DNA of 64,000 nt from Candidatus Ribeiella danica (lineage in GTDB: Bacteria; Chloroflexota; Chloroflexia; Chloroflexales; Roseiflexaceae): positions 310,001 through 374,000 of the forward strand of contig JADKFS010000002.1 in assembly GCA_016717335.1 (NCBI GenBank), read 5' to 3'. The notes under the pieces are model-generated. The model was not told where the DNA came from. It saw only the letters and a list, made by a program, of their open reading frames with translations, and searched no databases. Both the position numbers and the translations under genes were made by a program. Numbering within the stretch: position 1 is the first letter of the stretch; each line of letters opens with the position of its first letter. Of this stretch, positions 17,224 to 24,297 are shown one piece after another.

Positions 17224-18237
17224 TCAGACCACGCGCGCGCCCTTGCCGAGGTAGCGAAACTCGGCGGCGACGCCGCGCGAGCGCGCCAGGGCATCGGCGA
17301 AGAGCTGCACCGGGATGATGTCGAGCGCCGGCGCGAGAAACTCGTCGAACGGTGTGTCCGGCGCGGACGGCTGGCCCACGTCGCGCGTGCGGCCCTGCTC
17401 GACGACCAGCACGCTCCCGCCGTAGCCGCGCAGCTCCTCGGCCAGCGCAAGCGCCGAGCGCGCGGCTTGGCCCGGCGACGCGAAGACGACCGCGCCAACC
17501 CCCGGCTGCGCGATCTCGATCGGGCCGTGGCGGAATGCCCCCACGCCCGTGCCGATCGCGGGCAGCCGGGCGCGCTCGGCCAGCATCATCGCCGCCTGGC
17601 GGGCGGTGGCCGCGTGCGGCCCGTGGCCGAGAAAGACCAGCGTCGCCGCGTCCCCTAGCGCCGCGAGCCAGCGCCCGGCGATCGCGTCGGCGTCGGCCAG
17701 CAGCGCCGCGCAGGCATCCGCGAGGCGCGCGAGCGTCTCCACATCGTCATCGCCGGACGCGCCGGCCCAGCGGCGCGCCAGCAGCCACAGCAGCGCCAGC
17801 GTGTTGAGGTAAGTTCTGGTCGCGACGCCCTGCTCGGGAGCGGCGTGGAGCGGCAGCGCCGTCTGGGCGCGGCTGGCGAGCGGGCTTTGCAGGTTATTCG
17901 TCACCGCGAGCAGCGGGTGCTCGCGCGGCAGCGCCGCCAGGATCGGCTCGACCTCGGCGCTGGTGCCGGACTGCGAGACGAAGATCAGCGGGCGCCCGCC
18001 GTCCAGCAGCGCGCGGCCGTAGTAGAACAGGTCGATCGCCTCGACCGCGGCGGCCGGGACGCCGAGCTGCTGCAGGTGCGCGGCGGCGACCTGCGCGGCG
18101 TGAAGCGAGGCGCCCATGCCGGTTAGCAGTGGCGCGGCGGCCGGCAGTGACGTGAGGATGGAGCGAGCATCGCCGCGCGCGTAAAACGCAATCATGTCGC
18201 GCAGCGCCTGCGGCTGCTGCATGATATGTTGTCGCAT
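17224..18237 (-). CDS. SIS-domain sugar-phosphate protein (FrlB/GlmS-isomerase-like)
   Basis: 337 aa with two SIS domains (about 30-165 and 190-320). The phosphosugar-binding motifs are LTGMGASLHAA and FVSQSGTSAE, and the second domain has FLGHGPHAATARQAA and RHGPIEIA. There is no glutaminase domain, so it is a stand-alone isomerase/deglycase. With GntR/UTRA, an ABC importer and a PfkB kinase, the set matches the Bacillus frl operon, where FrlB removes the amino acid from fructosamine 6-phosphates. An amino-sugar or ketose aldimine isomerase/deaminase role is also possible. It is the first gene of the operon, with the operator/promoter directly upstream. Confidence 0.85.
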   Translation of the reverse strand: MRQHIMQQPQALRDMIAFYARGDARSILTSLPAAAPLLTGMGASLHAAQVAAAHLQQLGVPAAAVEAIDLFYYGRALLDGGRPLIFVSQSGTSAEVEPILAALPREHPLLAVTNNLQSPLASRAQTALPLHAAPEQGVATRTYLNTLALLWLLARRWAGASGDDDVETLARLADACAALLADADAIAGRWLAALGDAATLVFLGHGPHAATARQAAMMLAERARLPAIGTGVGAFRHGPIEIAQPGVGAVVFASPGQAARSALALAEELRGYGGSVLVVEQGRTRDVGQPSAPDTPFDEFLAPALDIIPVQLFADALARSRGVAAEFRYLGKGARVV

Positions 18238-18268
18238 AGCTGTGCTCTGTGAGCGGCGGGAATGATAT

Positions 18269-18299
18269 ACCAGTATATACTAGTTCAACGGGGAGTCAA
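18269..18299 (-). promoter_or_regulatory. Promoter and GntR-type operator of the SIS operon
   Basis: On the minus strand a -35 TTGACT (18294-18299) and -10 TATACT (18272-18277) are 16 bp apart. A 16-bp near-perfect palindrome ACCAGTATATACTAGT (18269-18284) covers the -10. This position suits repression by the GntR/UTRA protein encoded in the operon. The start codon is 31 bases downstream of the operator edge. Confidence 0.7.
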
Positions 18300-18323
18300 G
18301 CGGCTCATGAGAGGGGGATTCGG

Positions 18324-18366
18324 GCTGGTGCCGGGGTCTCGGCTCTGGCGAAACCCCGGCACCAGC
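18324..18366. repeat. GC-rich hairpin GCTGGTGCCGGGGT...ACCCCGGCACCAGC
   Basis: This is an almost perfect inverted repeat with 14-15 paired bases, located upstream of the SIS operon promoter and downstream (in minus orientation) of nothing coding. It belongs to the general class of GC-rich hairpins found between genes in this window. Confidence 0.6.
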
Positions 18367-18422
18367 AGTGTTTACCGTAGCCCCGGCACGGGGTGGGGCC
18401 AAGGTATCAAAGAGGATAGACC

Positions 18423-18553
18423 GAGGATGAACGATGAACGATGAACGATGAACGATGAAACCATCACCCGGTCACCTTGTCACCTTGTCACCTTGTCACC
18501 CTCTCACCTTGTCACCTTGTCAATCCCAAGTCCCAAGCCCCAAGCCCCACGGC
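18423..18553. repeat. Short tandem repeats (GATGAAC; CACCTTGT; CAAGCCC)
   Basis: Three families lie in a row: GATGAACGATGAACG (about 18425-18458), CACCTTGTCACCTTGTC (about 18470-18520) and CCCAAGTCCCAAGCCCCAAG (about 18524-18550). Together with the hairpin at 18324-18366 they fill most of the spacer 18238-18566, which holds no gene. Confidence 0.8.
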
Positions 18554-18566
18554 ACTCGTCTCCTCG

Positions 18567-19241
18567 TCACGGGACGACGTTCAGCACCGGGCCAAGCGCC
18601 ACGTCGGCCGCGCCGGTGCCCAGCAGGACGACGTTCGCGATCAGCTGGTAGCTGCCGATCCCGGGCGGCGCGAGCTCGAGCGCCTCGGCGTAGCTGGCCT
18701 GCTCGGGGCGCAGCTCGTTGCAGCACGCCGCGAGCAGCATTCCCGCGCCGCCGGCCCGGTCGAGCGCGATCACCTGGACGGCGTAGCGCGCCCGCTCGGC
18801 CGCGGCGACGTACCCGGCCGTCCCGGCCAGCTCGAAGCTCACGCGCGCGCAGAGCCGTACTCCGGCGGCTGGCCCGCCGACCTGCCGCTCGGCCGGCAGC
18901 TCGCTCACGTCCAGGGCGCCGATGCTCAGCCGCAGGCCGCCCGTCTCCTGCTCGGCCGGCAGGCCGGCCCGCTCGCGCATCCAGCCGACGATCTCCCGGC
19001 CGAGGATGCCCGGCTGAACCCGCTCTTCGCCGCTCTCTTCGTGATACGCGTGGGTCTGCCAGGCGGCCTGGCCGTCCGGCCCAGGCTGGTGGTCGAGCGT
19101 CACGTGAAAGGCCGCCTGCTCGCGCCACGGCAGCGCCTGGGCCGGCTGCTCCGCGGCCTGCGCCCGGGCCTCCGGCCGCTCCTGGGGGCGGGCGCCGCGC
19201 TGGCGGTCGGCGGATCTCGCTCTCGTTTTCTTCTCTGTCAT
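18567..19241 (-). CDS. Uncharacterised protein, distal gene of the protease operon
   Basis: 224 aa. The first 40 residues are charged, disordered and Arg/Ala/Gln-rich. The rest looks beta-rich, without signal peptide or TM segment. The C-terminal half resembles that of the 222-aa protein at the other end of the operon at three co-linear places: RYAVQVIALD versus AYAVAVLVLN, PPGIGSYQLIANV versus APGMYETNILARI, and the ends LNVVP versus RYVVYP. This suggests a shared domain. The start codon overlaps the stop of the 85-aa gene by ATGA, so it is translationally coupled. I do not recognise the family. Confidence 0.7.
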   Translation of the reverse strand: MTEKKTRARSADRQRGARPQERPEARAQAAEQPAQALPWREQAAFHVTLDHQPGPDGQAAWQTHAYHEESGEERVQPGILGREIVGWMRERAGLPAEQETGGLRLSIGALDVSELPAERQVGGPAAGVRLCARVSFELAGTAGYVAAAERARYAVQVIALDRAGGAGMLLAACCNELRPEQASYAEALELAPPGIGSYQLIANVVLLGTGAADVALGPVLNVVP

Positions 19242-19495
19242 GTCGGTCCACCTTGCTCGATCTGATAATCAGCATAGATCACACGAACGGGGATGCCGTC
19301 GATTTCATCCGGCAAGCCGGCTGGCGCGGTCGCGCCGTGGCGCACGTGGACGATCAGCGCCGGCGTCTGGCCGCGACGCTCGGGATCGATGCCGATGCTG
19401 ACCATCTGCACGGCCGGGTCGCTCAGCGCCAGCGTCTCGAGCTGCGCCCGCGCCCGCCGCGCCCGCGATCTCCAGTGTTGGTCCTGCGCGCTCAT
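19238..19495 (-). CDS. Small protein resembling the N-terminal domain of the adjacent protease
   Basis: 85 aa, start ATG 19495. Its core SDPAVQMVSIGID...ALIVHVRHG lines up with FDPNVRMVSIGLP...ELAIRFHVREK of the trypsin-like protein encoded just upstream. It is therefore a stand-alone copy of that protein's N-terminal domain. Both its start and its stop overlap its neighbours by 4 bases (ATGA). It may act as a free prodomain, inhibitor or adaptor of the protease; this is inference. Confidence 0.72.
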   Translation of the reverse strand: MSAQDQHWRSRARRARAQLETLALSDPAVQMVSIGIDPERRGQTPALIVHVRHGATAPAGLPDEIDGIPVRVIYADYQIEQGGPT

Positions 19496-20580
19496 CCGGC
19501 CACCAGCGCTTCCTCGGCCTGCTCGGCCGCGGCGGGCTTTCGCGCGCCCGCCGCCGATCGCAGCTCGGCCGTCGCCGGGCGCGCGATCAGCAGATCGACA
19601 TTCAGCGCGTCGAGCACCGACTGGAGATCCAGCGCCAGCCCGCGCTCGGGCGTGTCGCTGCCGGCGAAGTGCAGCCCGACCGCGCGGCCGGTCGCCCGGT
19701 CGACCCACAGCGAGCCGGAGTCGCCCGGCCCGCTGACCTGCTCGAACGCGCCGATCGGCTCGATCGACATCACGTTGCGGATGATCTTCGTGACCGTGCC
19801 GTAGGTCATGCGAATCGTGGCGTCGACGTCGGTCACGCGCCCGCGCGTGACGCCGGTGCGCCGGCCGGACTTGGTCACCTCCATGCCGAGATCCGCGAGC
19901 GCAACCCCGGTCACGGGCGGCAGATCGAGCTGCTCGCACAGCAGCTGTCGCTCGCCGTTCAGCGTCGCCACCGCCGCGTCCAGGTTGGAAAGCATCGCGT
20001 GGCGCGTGAGCGTCGCCACCGTATTGGCGCGCGTGCCGCCATCCAGCCGGCCGGGCTGGTAGATCTTCAGCGGCGTGCCATCGGGCACGCCCCAGTCGGC
20101 CACAAGCACGTGCCAGTTGCTGAGGATCATCTCGGCGCCGGTCGCCCGGTCGATCACCTTGCCGCCGAGCGTCCCGTACGCGTTGTGGCGCTCGTCGGAG
20201 ATGCTCAGCCCGCCGCGCATGGGGTCGGCCGGCTGCGCGCGCGGGTCGGCCGGCTTAGTCGGCGGCCTCCACCAGCCCCACAGGTGCGGGCGATACTTGC
20301 CCTCGACGACGTCGGTCTGGATAGTGAAGTGCCCGACGTGGATCGGCTGCGTGAGGTCGCTGCTGGTCGCGCCGCGCTCGAGCGCCGCCTCGAGCCGGAA
20401 TGGCGTCTCGTACTTCTCGCGGACGTGAAACCGAATCGCCAGCTCGTCCTCGACGATCCGGCCCTCTTTCTCGGGCAGGCCGATCGAGACCATGCGGACG
20501 TTCGGGTCGAACAGGTGCCGGCGCACCGCCTGGCGCATCGCCAGCCGCGCCAGGGCCAGAGTCATCGGGTCGAAGGTCAT
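19492..20580 (-). CDS. Trypsin-like serine protease with N-terminal accessory domain
   Basis: 362 aa from ATG 20580, chosen because AAGGGAGGGCATCA sits before it; an ATG six codons upstream overlaps the SD. Residues 15-95 are the accessory domain. The chymotrypsin-like fold follows, with a complete triad: H157 in SNWHVL, D201 in NLDAA and S288 in GPGDSGS. The C-terminal 30 residues are Ala/Glu-rich. There is no signal peptide, which points to an intracellular protease such as the Nal1-like/trypsin-like peptidases of bacterial conflict systems. It is the second gene of the four-gene operon. Confidence 0.82.
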   Translation of the reverse strand: MTFDPMTLALARLAMRQAVRRHLFDPNVRMVSIGLPEKEGRIVEDELAIRFHVREKYETPFRLEAALERGATSSDLTQPIHVGHFTIQTDVVEGKYRPHLWGWWRPPTKPADPRAQPADPMRGGLSISDERHNAYGTLGGKVIDRATGAEMILSNWHVLVADWGVPDGTPLKIYQPGRLDGGTRANTVATLTRHAMLSNLDAAVATLNGERQLLCEQLDLPPVTGVALADLGMEVTKSGRRTGVTRGRVTDVDATIRMTYGTVTKIIRNVMSIEPIGAFEQVSGPGDSGSLWVDRATGRAVGLHFAGSDTPERGLALDLQSVLDALNVDLLIARPATAELRSAAGARKPAAAEQAEEALVAG

Positions 20581-20662
20581 TGATGCCCTCCCTTTCATAC
20601 ACGACGCCGGCCCGGCCTTCGCAGGCCAGGCCGGCGCCCCACTCAGCGGTGCGGAAGCAGCG

Positions 20663-21331
20663 CTACGGGTAGACCACGTAGCGGATCGGCTGGTTGAAGT
20701 TCACGCCGGCGGCGGGGCCGAACAGCCCGGCGCTGTCCAGGTCGAGGATCGCGGTGGCGAAGCCGCCGAAGTGCGGGGCCGAGCCGCCGCCCGCGTCCAT
20801 GATCCGCGCCAGGATGTTGGTCTCGTACATGCCCGGCGCGGCGGTGGGCAGCGCCGCGACCGCGACGTAGACGTACAGGCTCGGCACGAACGCGCCGCCC
20901 GTCACCACCGCCCCGGCGGGCGCCATGGTCGTCAGGTTGCCGGTCTGGAACTGGATCTCGTAGGGCAGGGCGAACCCGGACAGCAGATCGGCGGCGTTGG
21001 TTGGGCCGACCGGCTGGAAGGGGTTGAGCACCAGGACCGCCACGGCGTAGGCGGCCTCGCCGGCCTTGACGACGCAGCCGGGCGAGAACGGCGGGTTGCC
21101 GATCAGCTGGACCGGGCCGAGTGCCCAGATGTCCCACCAGTTCTCCAGCTCGGCCCGCTCCTCGCGCTGCGCCATCCGCTCCTCAAGCTTCGCGATGACC
21201 TGCGCCCGGATCTCGGCCGCGATATCGGCCTCGCTTCGCTTGGCGATCGCGCTCTCGGCGGCGGCGGCGGCCTGCTCCATTACGGACTTGCTCACCGTCA
21301 CTTCTCGGGCATTGCGTGTTGCAGTCGTCAC
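20663..21331 (-). CDS. Uncharacterised protein, first gene of the protease operon
   Basis: 222 aa, start GTG 21331 with AAAGGAGAACCTACT upstream. Residues 10-60 are a charged Ala/Glu-rich helix, likely a coiled coil (AAAAAESAIAKRSEADIAAE). Residues 65-222 are hydrophobic and beta-rich with many Gly/Pro turns. The C-terminal part seems related to the 224-aa protein at the operon end. It has no recognised family and no signal peptide. Its gene is directly behind the 11-bp repeat promoter. Confidence 0.72.
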   Translation of the reverse strand: MTTATRNAREVTVSKSVMEQAAAAAESAIAKRSEADIAAEIRAQVIAKLEERMAQREERAELENWWDIWALGPVQLIGNPPFSPGCVVKAGEAAYAVAVLVLNPFQPVGPTNAADLLSGFALPYEIQFQTGNLTTMAPAGAVVTGGAFVPSLYVYVAVAALPTAAPGMYETNILARIMDAGGGSAPHFGGFATAILDLDSAGLFGPAAGVNFNQPIRYVVYP

Positions 21332-21401
21332 AGTAGGTTCTCCTTTCAGCGTATCGCTGTTCTCACCCGGCGTCGCTCATTGCGTCGCCTCGACGTGCCG
21401 A

Positions 21402-21456
21402 ACACTACCTCCACCCGCTCAATATATGCTCAAATCACACTCAATCATGCCTCAAT
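21402..21456 (-). promoter_or_regulatory. SARP-type promoter: four 11-bp direct repeats and a -10
   Basis: On the minus strand WTTGAG occurs four times at exactly 11-bp spacing (plus-strand CTCAAT/CTCAAA at 21418, 21429, 21440 and 21451). A TAGTGT -10-like hexamer (21402-21407) lies 10 bp after the last repeat. This is the geometry of SARP-activated promoters, where heptamers spaced by 11 bp replace the -35. The operon start codon is 70 bases downstream, and a SARP/BTAD regulator gene lies next upstream. Confidence 0.72.
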
Positions 21457-21658
21457 CGAGGCACAAGTTTAGCGTTTCGCTCAATGATGCGTCTTTGTGG
21501 GACCAATGAGATTTTACCTGGCCATTATGTTGTTTATTAAAGAATTTCAGAGGAATTTTAACCTCATTTGAGTGTTATGATGGACGAATCGAGATTTCGC
21601 CGAATGTGATCGATTTGTAAATCTTAGGCATGTTTTAATCCAGCTTTATAGTTTGAGT

Positions 21659-21735
21659 GGGGTCTGGGGCGGCTTCGCCGCCCCAGACCCCACCGGGGAG
21701 GTGTGGAGGGGCCCTTGGCCCCTCCACACCTCCCC
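21659..21735. repeat. Two GC-rich hairpins in the SARP-operon spacer
   Basis: GGGGTCTGGGGCGGC...GCCGCCCCAGACCCC (21659-21691) and GGGGAGGTGTGGAGGGGCC...GGCCCCTCCACACCTCCCC (21695-21735) are perfect inverted repeats. They lie downstream of the regulator gene on its strand, so they may terminate its transcript before the repeat promoter. The rest of spacer 21332-22006 has no gene and is AT-rich between 21420 and 21650. Confidence 0.65.
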
Positions 21736-21746
21736 GGCAAAGATTG

Positions 21747-21839
21747 TAAGGCATGTTTCAATCCAGGGATTTCGACTTGACGCTGTACGGGCGCGATATA
21801 TCGCGCCCCTGCGCCTTTGGGGCATTGAAACATGCCTAA
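21747..21839. repeat. 93-bp foldback element with 16-bp inverted ends
   Basis: It is bounded by TAAGGCATGTTTCAATCC (21747) and its inverted copy ATTGAAACATGCCTAA (21824-21839). In the middle lies the perfect 20-bp palindrome GGGCGCGATATATCGCGCCC (21789-21808). A third, solitary copy of the end sequence (TTAGGCATGTTTTAATCCAG) is at 21624-21643. It has no coding capacity and looks like a miniature inverted-repeat element. Confidence 0.6.
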
Positions 21840-22006
21840 GGTCAGAAGGCGAGGGAAACAGCGCGCAAGCGTGCCGAGCGGGGGCTATTGCAGCGAGCAA
21901 CGAGGGATTCGTACCGCGCGTGGGGCTGCGGCAGCCCGCGTGCAGAGGCGAGGGGGGTGGGGAAGGAGCGCCGCGGCGATCGTCGCGGGCGGCGCACGCG
22001 CTACGG

Positions 22007-23755
22007 CTAGCCGGCCGCGACGCTGCGCCGGTAGAATGACTCCAGCTCCTCGGACGGCGCGAGGCCCAGCTCGACCTTGAGCGTGTTGGCGCAGATCTGG
22101 TACTGGCGCACGGCTAGGTGCCGCAGCCCCTGCGCGAGATAGCAGGCCATCAGCATCTGGTGCGACTCCTCGTCGCAGCTCTCCTCGGCCAGCGCCCGCT
22201 GGCACAGCAGGATCGCGGACGGGTGCTCGCCGCGCTCGTAGTGCTGTCGCGCCAGGCAATGCAGCGCCTCCAGGTACATCGCCTGGAAGGTCCGCCGCGG
22301 CTCCTCGGTCCACTCTTCGTAGCGGTCCTCGGCCAGAAACGGCGCGCTGTAGAGATCGACCGCGACCGCGTAGGACGACATCGCCTGCTCCAGCTTGCCT
22401 GCCGCGCTCAGCGCGCGCGCCCGCTCGACCATCTGGCCGAACTCCTCCGAGTCGACCCAGACCGCGATCTCCGGGTTGATCTGGTAGCGATCGTCGACAA
22501 ACTGGACGATCTGCTCCTCGGGCGCGACGCGCTTGAACGTCTGGCGCAGGCAGTAGATCGCCTGGTGCAGGCTCCGGCGCGCCAGCTCCGGCTCGGACTC
22601 GGGCCAGAACCGGTCGGCCAGCAGCTCCTTGGGCGCCGACGACGGGCGCCGCGCGACCAGGTACTTGAAGATCAGGCGCCCGCGCGCGCTCTCCCATCGA
22701 TCGATCGGCTGGTCGTTGTAGTAGACCCGGAAGTTGCCGAAGCAGGAGATCGCCAGCCCCGCGCGCGCGGCCGGGCGCGGCTGCTCGGGCGCTGAGAGCG
22801 GGGCCGCCGGGGGCTGTGGCGCGGCGGGCGAGTGCCGGCCAGGCGTCGCTGGAGCGAGCGGCGGCTCGGGCGGCGCCTGTGGCACGACCTCCGCCGGCGC
22901 CGCGGCGAGGGCCGCCGGGCTTTCAGCCTGTCCATCCTGGCTCGACGCGCCCGACTCGGGGTCTGCAATCTCTGGCGCTGCCGGAACCGAAACGTGCACA
23001 AGCCCCTCGACGACCGACGGGTCGCCGCTCTGGACGAGCCGGCGCCACAGGCGCGTCAGCCAGCCGCTGAGGCCGGGCCGCGGCAGCACCGCCTCCGGCA
23101 TAGCCAGCAGCGTCGGCGGCTCGGGCAGAAAGAAGCCAGGCCCTTCATTCAGCCCAGCGAAGGCCGCCGGCGCAGCGCGGATCGAGCGGGCCGCCTGGTT
23201 CAGGCAAGCCGTCAGGTCGCGCTGGATCTCGGCGGCGGCCAGCTCAGCCTCGCGCCGGCCGATCTGCTGGCGCTCGCACATCTGCTGCCAGCGCGCGATC
23301 TCATTGCAGAGCCGGGCCGCGCCCGCCAGCACGCCGCCGGGCGGCGCCATCCCGACCGCGTCGAGCGCGAGCTGCGCCTGGTCGAAGTAGTCGGCGGCTT
23401 TGCGATAGTCGCCCTGCGCCAGTGACATATTGGCGATCTGCCAGGCCACACAGCCCACCGCAAAGCCGTCGTCGGCCATCTCGGCCACCCGCAGCGCCGC
23501 CAGCGCGCGCGCGATCGCCAGCGACGCGCCGCCCTCGCGCCAGTGCAGCAGCGCCTGGCCGATCAGCGCGCGCCACAGCCCGTGCTGGTCGTCGACGGTC
23601 CGAAAGGTCGTCTCGGCCTCGGCCAGTAGCGCCAGCGCGCGCGGCCAGTCCGACAGCACGACAAGCTCCAGCGCCTGCCGGTATTCGACCCAGCCCTCGG
23701 ATAACGTTATGTCGATTTTTGCAGTTCCAGATCCACCAAATTCCTTACCGAGCAT
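22007..23755 (-). CDS. SARP/BTAD-family transcriptional regulator with TPR-like N-terminus
   Basis: 582 aa, start ATG 23755 with AGGAGG ten bases upstream. Residues 20-190 are helical repeats of TPR type, and 265-332 a Pro/Ala linker. Residues 335-430 form an OmpR-like winged helix (ISCFGNFRVYYNDQPID, ELLADRFWPE, YCLRQTFKRV). Residues 434-582 are a bacterial transcriptional activator domain (DSEEFGQMVERARAL ... HLAVRQYQICANTLKVELG). SARP proteins activate from 11-bp-spaced repeats, and such repeats precede the downstream protease operon. Unlike Streptomyces SARPs, the DNA-binding part is C-terminal to a sensor-like TPR region. Confidence 0.85.
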   Translation of the reverse strand: MLGKEFGGSGTAKIDITLSEGWVEYRQALELVVLSDWPRALALLAEAETTFRTVDDQHGLWRALIGQALLHWREGGASLAIARALAALRVAEMADDGFAVGCVAWQIANMSLAQGDYRKAADYFDQAQLALDAVGMAPPGGVLAGAARLCNEIARWQQMCERQQIGRREAELAAAEIQRDLTACLNQAARSIRAAPAAFAGLNEGPGFFLPEPPTLLAMPEAVLPRPGLSGWLTRLWRRLVQSGDPSVVEGLVHVSVPAAPEIADPESGASSQDGQAESPAALAAAPAEVVPQAPPEPPLAPATPGRHSPAAPQPPAAPLSAPEQPRPAARAGLAISCFGNFRVYYNDQPIDRWESARGRLIFKYLVARRPSSAPKELLADRFWPESEPELARRSLHQAIYCLRQTFKRVAPEEQIVQFVDDRYQINPEIAVWVDSEEFGQMVERARALSAAGKLEQAMSSYAVAVDLYSAPFLAEDRYEEWTEEPRRTFQAMYLEALHCLARQHYERGEHPSAILLCQRALAEESCDEESHQMLMACYLAQGLRHLAVRQYQICANTLKVELGLAPSEELESFYRRSVAAG

Positions 23756-24041
23756 ATCCGTGCGTCCTCCTCGTTGCGCCCCAAATGGAAGCGCCGCCCC
23801 GGCGACCGTGTCACGGGGCGATTGTTGCTGGAGATCCGCTCTCTGCCCTCCTTTCGAGCAGGGCTGTGGTGAGTGGACGGCTGCAAGCGACGGCAGGGTG
23901 TACCATCCAACACATTAAACGGACAGCGATGGCTTTCTGGGGGTTGGTTGTTGGCTAGATCTGGAGTAGCTGCCCGTTTGCTCGGTGCTCTCGCTGTGGC
24001 TCGATCAGGCTGCGGCTTGCTATATGGGGCTCGGCTAAGCT

Positions 24042-24125
24042 CCGATCTGGGGTGTTCTAGATCCGATCTGGCGCGCTCAAGATCCGATCTAGAGTGCTCA
24101 AGATTCGATCTGGCGTGGGCTGGGG
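24042..24125. repeat. Four 21-bp tandem repeats upstream of the SARP-like gene
   Basis: CCGATCTGG or variants start at 24042, 24063, 24084 and 24105, exactly 21 bp apart, with GCTCAAGAT in the intervening part. The array is about 290 bp upstream of the regulator's start codon. Two helical turns per unit suggests cooperative protein binding on one DNA face. No gene is visible in the 23756-24297 spacer. Confidence 0.75.
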
Positions 24126-24231
24126 CTGTTGGGAGAGCGGGGCCGGGGTGAGCAGTATGCAGTCAGCAGCCGGCAGTCACCAACACGACTGCCGGCTGCC
24201 GGCCAACCCGTAACGGATTTACGCTCAGCGG

Positions 24232-24275
24232 AGGGGTCAGGGGAGGGTCTACGGCCCTCCCCTGAAACCCCACCC
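24232..24275. repeat. GC-rich hairpin after galE
   Basis: GGGGTCAGGGGAGGG...CCCTCCCCTGAAACCCC lies 22-66 bases past the galE stop on the minus strand. It may end the galE transcript. Just downstream (24150-24200) are CAGTCAGCAGCCGG-type repeats. Confidence 0.5.
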
Positions 24276-24297
24276 GCCACAATCAGTGTCGCGAGCA

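Noticed and set aside
21624..21766. CRISPR-like GTTTCAATCC repeats
   Set aside because: There are only two direct copies and one inverted copy, and hairpins lie between them, so they fit a foldback element better.
24042..24125. CRISPR array
   Set aside because: The four 21-bp units are contiguous repeats without unique spacers and there are no cas genes.
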